Assembly (NCBI RefSeq): GCF_000601455.1
Contig: NZ_AZQP01000025.1
Coordinates: 1-41,016 of the forward strand
Origin: Fervidicella metallireducens AeB
Lineage (GTDB): Bacteria > Bacillota > Clostridia > Clostridiales > Caloramatoraceae
DNA: 41,016 bases
Direction of reading: 5' to 3'
In this document: piece by piece, positions 36,892 through 41,016 of the stretch
How the letters are laid out: each line of letters begins with the position of its first letter
Numbering within the stretch: position 1 is the first letter of the stretch
Position numbers and translations under genes: made by a program
Notes under the pieces: model-generated
The model's input: the letters and a program-made list of their open reading frames with translations, nothing else
Database searches by the model: none
Told to the model about the DNA's origin: nothing

Positions 36892-36971
36892 TATTTTTTG
36901 AATATTTTCTGCAAAAATCATCTGTTTACATTATTTGACATTTTAATTTTTAATAATTCCTTATTATTTCA

Positions 36972-36980
36972 TGATATAAT
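36972..36980 (+). promoter_or_regulatory. Possible promoter of the flavo-polyferredoxin gene
   Basis: Extended -10 TGATATAAT on the plus strand, about 150 bases before the ATG. No good -35 is present. The rest of 36892-37127 is AT-rich and shows no other element. Confidence 0.4.
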
Positions 36981-37127
36981 TACCATTAATTAAATAAATT
37001 CTATTTATTTTTCATATAAAAAACATATTTCTTAATAATTCATCACAGAAAACACACAAATATATATTAAAATATTATCAAGTTAAACAACTAAGCAAAC
37101 CATTATTATACTTCAAAGGAGGCAGTT

Positions 37128-38441
37128 ATGAAGAACTTCACCAAAAGACTAATCAAAAATAGAATTTATATACAAGCAACCTTTTTAATAATAGCTGTAA
37201 TTGTGACAATTAATCATGTTTTAATACAAAGTGGAAAAGGGCTACAATGGCTTTCTAATTCATATCTGCATTACGTGTGTCCTATTTGTGGTATTACTAC
37301 AATTCAACAGCTGATATTCTCTGGAACTTTAATAAAGGACAAGCTGTTGAATCCAGTTACGCTAATAGTAACTATCTCCTTGGTAATAGCAGTAATTGGG
37401 GGCCCTGTTTTCTGCGGGTGGATGTGTCCTTTTGGTGCATATCAAGATTTATTAGCTAAGTTGGGAAAACGACTTTTTAAGGAAAACTATAATACATCAG
37501 TAAAGGGTAAAACTCATAACACTTTAAAATGGTTGAGATATGTGGTTTTAATTGTAGTTATATATATGACGTCAAGGTCATATATCAGTCTTCTTGAAAA
37601 AATAAATCCCTATCATAGTTTATTAAATTTTTTCCAAAATAAATTTACACTCTCGGGGTTTATCGTATTATCTGCTATTTCATTGATATCTTTAATTATT
37701 CAAAGACCTTGGTGTAAATACCTCTGCCCATATGGAGCTTTACTGGGATTAAGTAATAAAATTAAGCTGTTAACTATAAAAAATGAGAAAAAAACATGTG
37801 TTAACTGTAGAAAATGTGATAATAAATGTCCAATGAATATTAAAATTTCAGACCTGGATGAAATTAGAGACATTCAATGTATATCATGTATGGAATGTTC
37901 ATTAGGAAGATTTTGTACTAATGATGGATTTAATTTATCTGAAATAGATAAAGGTAAAATAAAACACGACAAAAAAGTGGTACAATTAATAATCCTGACA
38001 TGTATAACCATTATACTAGGTATATGGACATTCTTTTCTATAAAAGATTTGAAAAAAGAAAGTACTTTCTCCCCTGAAAACAATAGACCTGATGGATTTC
38101 ATCATAAAAGAAAGAGGTATCAGCATGAACAACAGGTAATAATGAACAATATAGATATGAAAAACAAAAAATATAAAGATGGGGTATTCACTGGCGAAGC
38201 TGTAGGATATTCTCCAAATCTTACAGTATCAGTTACAGTTAAAAACAACGAAATTAAATCAATTGAAATTATATCTCACAACGAAACACCTGGTTTCTAT
38301 GAAAAAGCCTTTGAAACTATACCCACAAAAATCATCGAAAATCAATCAACAAATATCGATACAGTATCGGGAGCAACTATGAGCTCAATTGGAATAATAA
38401 ATGCTGTCAATGATGCCCTGGCAAAGGCTGAAATTAATTAA
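37128..38441 (+). CDS. Membrane polyferredoxin (NapH/NosR-like) with C-terminal FMN-binding domain
   Basis: A 437-residue electron-transfer membrane protein, the only clear plus-strand gene. The membrane part has about five helices. It carries two CxxxCP motifs of the NosR/NapH group (CGWMCPFGAYQDLL near residue 102, CKYLCPYGALLGL near 197) and an extra CPICG near residue 51. A ferredoxin-like domain follows, with CVNCRKCDNKCP and CISCMEC...C. After another helix, an FMN-binding domain (about residues 345-437) ends with SGATMSS, whose threonine is the usual site of covalent FMN attachment. It should move electrons across or along the membrane; donor and acceptor are unknown. AAAGGAGG precedes the ATG. 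It is monocistronic. Confidence 0.9.
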   Translation: MKNFTKRLIKNRIYIQATFLIIAVIVTINHVLIQSGKGLQWLSNSYLHYVCPICGITTIQQLIFSGTLIKDKLLNPVTLIVTISLVIAVIGGPVFCGWMCPFGAYQDLLAKLGKRLFKENYNTSVKGKTHNTLKWLRYVVLIVVIYMTSRSYISLLEKINPYHSLLNFFQNKFTLSGFIVLSAISLISLIIQRPWCKYLCPYGALLGLSNKIKLLTIKNEKKTCVNCRKCDNKCPMNIKISDLDEIRDIQCISCMECSLGRFCTNDGFNLSEIDKGKIKHDKKVVQLIILTCITIILGIWTFFSIKDLKKESTFSPENNRPDGFHHKRKRYQHEQQVIMNNIDMKNKKYKDGVFTGEAVGYSPNLTVSVTVKNNEIKSIEIISHNETPGFYEKAFETIPTKIIENQSTNIDTVSGATMSSIGIINAVNDALAKAEIN

Positions 38442-38671
38442 CACAATTTCTTTTAATATGCCAATATACTAAAAAGGCTACCCCGCTTACTTGGTACTCA
38501 GATTGTTTACTAACATTATTTACAAAAAAGTCACAAGAACGTCATTGAAATAATTGCAAAAGTGCATACGGTGAATGATGATAAGTCTTATAAAAATTTT
38601 GACTTACTTGATGAAGTGACCTGCAACTTATGCAATCATTTATGACGTTCTAAAATATAATTAAATCTAAC
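38442..38671. other. Intergenic region with a coding-like remnant
   Basis: Between the convergent ends of the polyferredoxin gene and cobO. On the plus strand 38514-38645 is open for 43 codons without an ATG. It reads like protein (VIEIIAKVHTVNDDKSYKNF, then DLLDEVTCNLCNHL and a stop), perhaps the tail of a lost gene. I found no clear terminator for either flanking gene. Confidence 0.4.
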
Positions 38672-39187
38672 TCAATTATCAATGCCCTTTCTTGAAAGTA
38701 CACCTTGTTCATAATAATGCTTTACTTCCTTAATTTCCGTAACCAAGTCAGCTATTTCAATAAGCTCCTTTGGGGCATATCTTCCTGTCAATACAACCTC
38801 AACATTATTTTTTCTTTCTTCTAAAGCCTCTATTACGTCTTCTACATTCAGCAGTTTAAAATACAGGGCTATATTTATTTCATCAAGAATAACAACATCA
38901 TATTTACCGTCCTTTAATATTTCTGCGCATCTGTCAAGGGCTTCCTTTGCTAAAAGTTTATCCTTTTCATCTGGAAGCTTATCTATAAAACATCCCTTTC
39001 CCAGCTGTTCAATCTTAATATTAGGTAAAACCTTTTCAACACCAACTTCGTGGTATTTCATATCCTTGACAAACTGACCTATATAGACCTTAAGGCCTGC
39101 ACAGGCGGCCCTTACAGCCAGCCCAAAGGCAGCAGTGGTTTTTCCTTTTCCATTTCCAGTGTAAATATGTATATAACCTTTATCCAT
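38672..39187 (-). CDS. cobO: Cob(I)alamin adenosyltransferase (CobO/BtuR/CobA type)
   Basis: This enzyme attaches the 5'-deoxyadenosyl group of ATP to reduced cobalamin, making adenosylcobalamin. The P-loop GNGKGKTTAAFG begins at residue 11. VVILDEINIALYFKLL forms the Walker B region, and VEVVLTGRYAPKELIEIADLVTE is typical of the family. The length of 171 residues is normal. AGGAAG lies upstream of the ATG, and the Cys-rich protein gene ends 18 bases before it. It fits with cobalt uptake by CbiMN nearby. Confidence 0.95.
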   Translation of the reverse strand: MDKGYIHIYTGNGKGKTTAAFGLAVRAACAGLKVYIGQFVKDMKYHEVGVEKVLPNIKIEQLGKGCFIDKLPDEKDKLLAKEALDRCAEILKDGKYDVVILDEINIALYFKLLNVEDVIEALEERKNNVEVVLTGRYAPKELIEIADLVTEIKEVKHYYEQGVLSRKGIDN

Positions 39188-39205
39188 AGCATCACTTCCT
39201 GATAA

Positions 39206-39472
39206 TTATTTACTGTCCCCATTTTGAGCTTTCTTTTTGTTATGCTCAACTATTTTACCTATAATATGGTCATATCCTTTTTCTGAGTGTGGTATCATAC
39301 AATCAGTGCAGTTTTTAATTCCATTTATATATGTATGATTTCCACCGCAGTCCTCTAGAAAATATAGTGGACAATAGCAGAATAAACAATTAAATTTCTC
39401 AGTATTCTTTACATTATGACATGGAAAAAACTCACACTCTTTGTGTTGAAAAAACTTATACTTTTCACTCAT
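39206..39472 (-). CDS. Cysteine-rich small domain protein
   Basis: An 88-residue protein with nine cysteines in pairs (CEFFPCH, CLFCYCPLYFLEDCGGN, CTDCMIPH), matching the cysteine-rich small domain family, probably a metal or zinc binder. It starts at ATG 39472, inside the end of the upstream ORF (8-base overlap), so translation may be coupled. Its place before cobO suggests a link to cobalamin or cobalt. That is inference from context. Confidence 0.8.
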   Translation of the reverse strand: MSEKYKFFQHKECEFFPCHNVKNTEKFNCLFCYCPLYFLEDCGGNHTYINGIKNCTDCMIPHSEKGYDHIIGKIVEHNKKKAQNGDSK

Positions 39473-39659
39473 TATTAACACTCTCCATTCCTTTTAATTT
39501 GAAAACATCCTCAATCTCCTTAAGGTTATCCCTCCAAGCCTTTACTTCATTATAATTTTGAACTTCTATTCTACCGCCCTGAAATTCTCCCTTTGAGTTT
39601 TCAAGAAGCTCTTCCATATCTCCTTCTATTTTAACATAATTTCTTTTGAGTTGACCCAA
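39465..39659 (-). CDS. Small protein of unknown function
   Basis: Not recognised. It has up to 64 residues, is charged and lacks membrane segments (NYVKIEGDMEELLENSKG, ...NYNEVKAWRDNLKEIEDVFK). It could start at TTG 39659 (AGGA six bases upstream) or at ATG 39617, where GGAG is only two bases away. It overlaps the Cys-rich gene by eight bases, which supports its being translated. A possible promoter lies at 39673-39701, inside the preceding terminator. Confidence 0.55.
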   Translation of the reverse strand: MGQLKRNYVKIEGDMEELLENSKGEFQGGRIEVQNYNEVKAWRDNLKEIEDVFKLKGMESVNNE

Positions 39660-39672
39660 AAATTCCTAATTT

Positions 39673-39701
39673 TATATATAATAAAAGCCTTCGTTATTCA
39701 A
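39673..39701 (-). promoter_or_regulatory. Possible promoter overlapping a terminator
   Basis: -35 TTGAAT (39696-39701), 17-base spacer, -10 TATATA (39673-39678), minus strand. The -35 lies in the loop and 3' arm of the terminator hairpin at 39687-39708. It would serve the small ORF, the Cys-rich gene and cobO. Confidence 0.35.
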
Positions 39702-39708
39702 CGAAGGC
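39687..39708 (-). terminator. Terminator of the NifX-Fur-DUF134 operon
   Basis: A perfect 9-base-pair stem (GCCTTCGTT/AACGAAGGC) with a 4-base loop, followed by TTTTATTATAT on the minus strand, 24 bases past the DUF134 gene. Confidence 0.85.
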
Positions 39709-39731
39709 AAGTTTGAAAATATTTTTATTAT

Positions 39732-40169
39732 TTACTCCCTGCCACACCACTTATTGCAAATACCACTTTTTCTACTACATAACACTTCCTTAGAGCCACA
39801 CTCGGGACATGTATACCTATCCTGCTGGTAATTTATATTATATTCATTACCACAGGTTAAACATTTCATCTTGCAATACTTGGATGTGAAATGACCACCG
39901 CTTATATTAATTGCCTTACCCTCAGTTAATGCAATGGCTACTTTTTTTCTGGCACTATCTATTATGTTTTGAAAAGTCTGTCTGGATACATGCATTTTTT
40001 CTGCACATTCCTCCTGACTTAACCCTTCAATATCCTTTAATCTCATAGCTTCCAGTTCTTCCAATTTTAATACAACTTCTTCAACCTGACATTTTGGCAT
40101 TCCAAATGGTATAAAATAGGTTTTCTCTGGAAAGTATTCTACCCTTCTGAATTTTGTCGGTCTTGGCAT
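39732..40169 (-). CDS. DUF134 (UPF0251) family DNA-binding protein with zinc-ribbon tail
   Basis: A 145-residue protein. The N-terminal MPRPTKFRRVEYFP and the FIPFG segment mark the DUF134 family. A sigma-70 region-4-like helix-turn-helix lies near residues 50-80 (LSQEECAEKMHVSRQTFQNI). The C-terminal 45 residues hold at least eight cysteines (CKMKCLTCG, CPECG, CSRKSGICNKWC), probably one or two zinc or iron sites. ATG 40169 has AGGGAGG upstream and lies within the fur gene (31-base overlap). The family often neighbours NifX/NafY-like genes, as here. It is probably a transcription regulator. Confidence 0.87.
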   Translation of the reverse strand: MPRPTKFRRVEYFPEKTYFIPFGMPKCQVEEVVLKLEELEAMRLKDIEGLSQEECAEKMHVSRQTFQNIIDSARKKVAIALTEGKAINISGGHFTSKYCKMKCLTCGNEYNINYQQDRYTCPECGSKEVLCSRKSGICNKWCGRE

Positions 40170-40612
40170 CTTTCTTCCTCCCTGCATCTATCACACAGTC
40201 CGATAAGCATAATATCGGAATCATATACTTGTATATTATATTTTTCTTCAACAACTTTGTTAAGCTTTACATACTCATAAGTTATATTATAGTCATCTAT
40301 ATCTATTATACTATTACAATTAGCACATTTAAAATGTATATGCAGGGGCTTTCTACTAAATATTTTTATTTCATAATAACTCTGTCCTTTAATAACAATC
40401 TCTTTTACTATTCCTAGCATACTAAATAGCCTTATATTTCTATAGACAGTGGCCAATCCAATATTTTTATCTTTAACTCTCTCATATATTTCCTTTGCAT
40501 TTATATGTGTCTTAGACTTAACTAATTCCTCAAGTATAACTCTTTTCTGCTGTGTAAATTTATATCCTTTCTTCTCAATAATTTTTTTTATAATCTGAAA
40601 ATTATCTTCCAT
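40139..40612 (-). CDS. fur: Fur family metal-responsive repressor
   Basis: A DNA-binding regulator of 157 residues. The winged helix (FTQQKRVILEELVKSKTHINAKEIYERV, GLATVYRNIRLFSMLG) is typical. The dimer domain has the metal ligands HIHF and the structural zinc site CANC...CDRC. Fur, PerR and Zur cannot be told apart here. ATG 40612 is preferred, with AGGGTG upstream overlapping the stop of the NifX-like gene; TTG 40615 is adjacent. The 3' end overlaps the DUF134 start by 31 bases. Confidence 0.92.
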   Translation of the reverse strand: MEDNFQIIKKIIEKKGYKFTQQKRVILEELVKSKTHINAKEIYERVKDKNIGLATVYRNIRLFSMLGIVKEIVIKGQSYYEIKIFSRKPLHIHFKCANCNSIIDIDDYNITYEYVKLNKVVEEKYNIQVYDSDIMLIGLCDRCREEERCQDRQNSEG

Positions 40613-40624
40613 CAAACTTACACC

Positions 40625-40991
40625 CTAATTAACCCTATTCGTGGCAATGGCTTCATGCTGATGTTCTTTGCAAACACTTCCTGTTGATTTTAACGTACCG
40701 CCTATATATTCCTTAACAACCTCATCACAATTTCCTTTTGCCCCAACTACTACCTGAATGCCATTTTCGGCAAAAAAGTTGTTGTGCTGTTTCTCCCATG
40801 CCACCAGCGATTATTACATTTACATTCTGTTCCTTTAAAAATACAGGCAGAAAACCTGGTCTGTGTCCTGGATTTGCAACAAACTCCTTCTTACCTACTT
40901 TATTCTCATCTACCTCATAAATTTCAAATCCTTCGCAATGTCCAAAATGTCCACTGACAACCTTTCCTTCACAAGCAACTGCTATTTTCAT
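40625..40991 (-). pseudogene. NifX/NafY-like (dinitrogenase Fe-Mo cofactor family) protein, one frameshift
   Basis: A small soluble protein of the family that includes NifX, NafY and the C-terminus of NifB, thought to bind iron-sulfur or Fe-Mo precursors. The start is clear: MKIAVACEGKVVSGHFGHCE, with GAGGAGG before the ATG. The fold continues as VNVIIAGGMGETAQQLF, then the frame slips at 40772-40777, where a run of six A (T on the coding strand) should probably be five. Removing one restores AENGIQVVVGAKGNCDEVV and a tail ending KEHQHEAIATNRVN, 121 residues in all. As read it ends early after 88 codons. Fur begins 12 bases after its stop, so it is the first gene of a three-gene operon. Confidence 0.87.
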
Positions 40992-41016
40992 TTCTATTCC
41001 TCCTCAAATTTATTGG

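Noticed and set aside
1-41016. CRISPR array, tRNA, rRNA, transposase or prophage genes
   Set aside because: I saw no regularly spaced repeats, cloverleaf or rRNA-like sequence, and no mobile-element gene in any frame.

Overview
The window is low-GC DNA from a strictly anaerobic, probably spore-forming Firmicute of the class Clostridia. The signs are AT-rich intergenic DNA, GGAGG-type ribosome binding sites, a multi-subunit NADH-linked [FeFe] hydrogenase with every maturation enzyme, a PyrR attenuator, a clostridial Rex-like operator and a possible Spo0A box pair. All clear genes but one read on the minus strand. The exception is a plus-strand flavo-polyferredoxin at 37128-38441. I saw no rRNA, tRNA, insertion sequence, phage gene or CRISPR array.

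Layout from left to right. 137-2266: Zn/Cd/Pb-exporting P-type ATPase with an ArsR/CadC-like operator. 2447-9266: dipeptide/oligopeptide ABC operon (binding protein, two permeases, two ATPases), preceded by a secreted protein of unknown function. 9477-10007: tail-anchored TPR protein. 10309-14962: carAB with a complete PyrR attenuation leader. 15117-18502: tungstate transport genes tupA and tupB followed by a sigma-54 activator, with no ATPase gene. 18690-22637: hydrogenase maturation operon TM1266-hydE-hydG-hydF behind a candidate attenuator. 23062-27554: hydC, a 2Fe-2S subunit, hydB and hydA, an electron-bifurcating hydrogenase. 28149-29246: AI-2E-type exporter. 29356-34764: an 1802-residue signalling protein (pseudokinase, AAA ATPase, TPR, GAF, GGDEF, GAF). 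34878-35375: SEC-C protein. 35515-36833: cbiM-cbiN under a cobalamin riboswitch. 37128-38441: membrane polyferredoxin with an FMN-binding domain. 38672-39659: cobO, a Cys-rich small domain protein and an unknown small ORF. 39732-40991: NifX-like protein, Fur and DUF134.

Many of the genes fit one picture: a fermentative anaerobe balancing NADH and ferredoxin through H2. The bifurcating hydrogenase and its maturases dominate the centre. Tungstate uptake, cobalt uptake, cobalamin adenosylation and Fur regulation supply or control metal cofactors.

The most important technical observation is that five genes (oppF, the peptide-binding protein, carB, hydB and the NifX-like gene) are broken by six single-base indels, each in a run of identical bases. 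Restoring one base gives full-length, well-conserved proteins every time. These are most likely sequencing or assembly errors, so I give repaired gene extents. The most unusual biology is the giant pseudokinase/diguanylate cyclase, the tupAB-sigma-54 operon, the attenuator-like leader of the hydrogenase maturase operon, and the two stacked terminators behind the cobalamin riboswitch.
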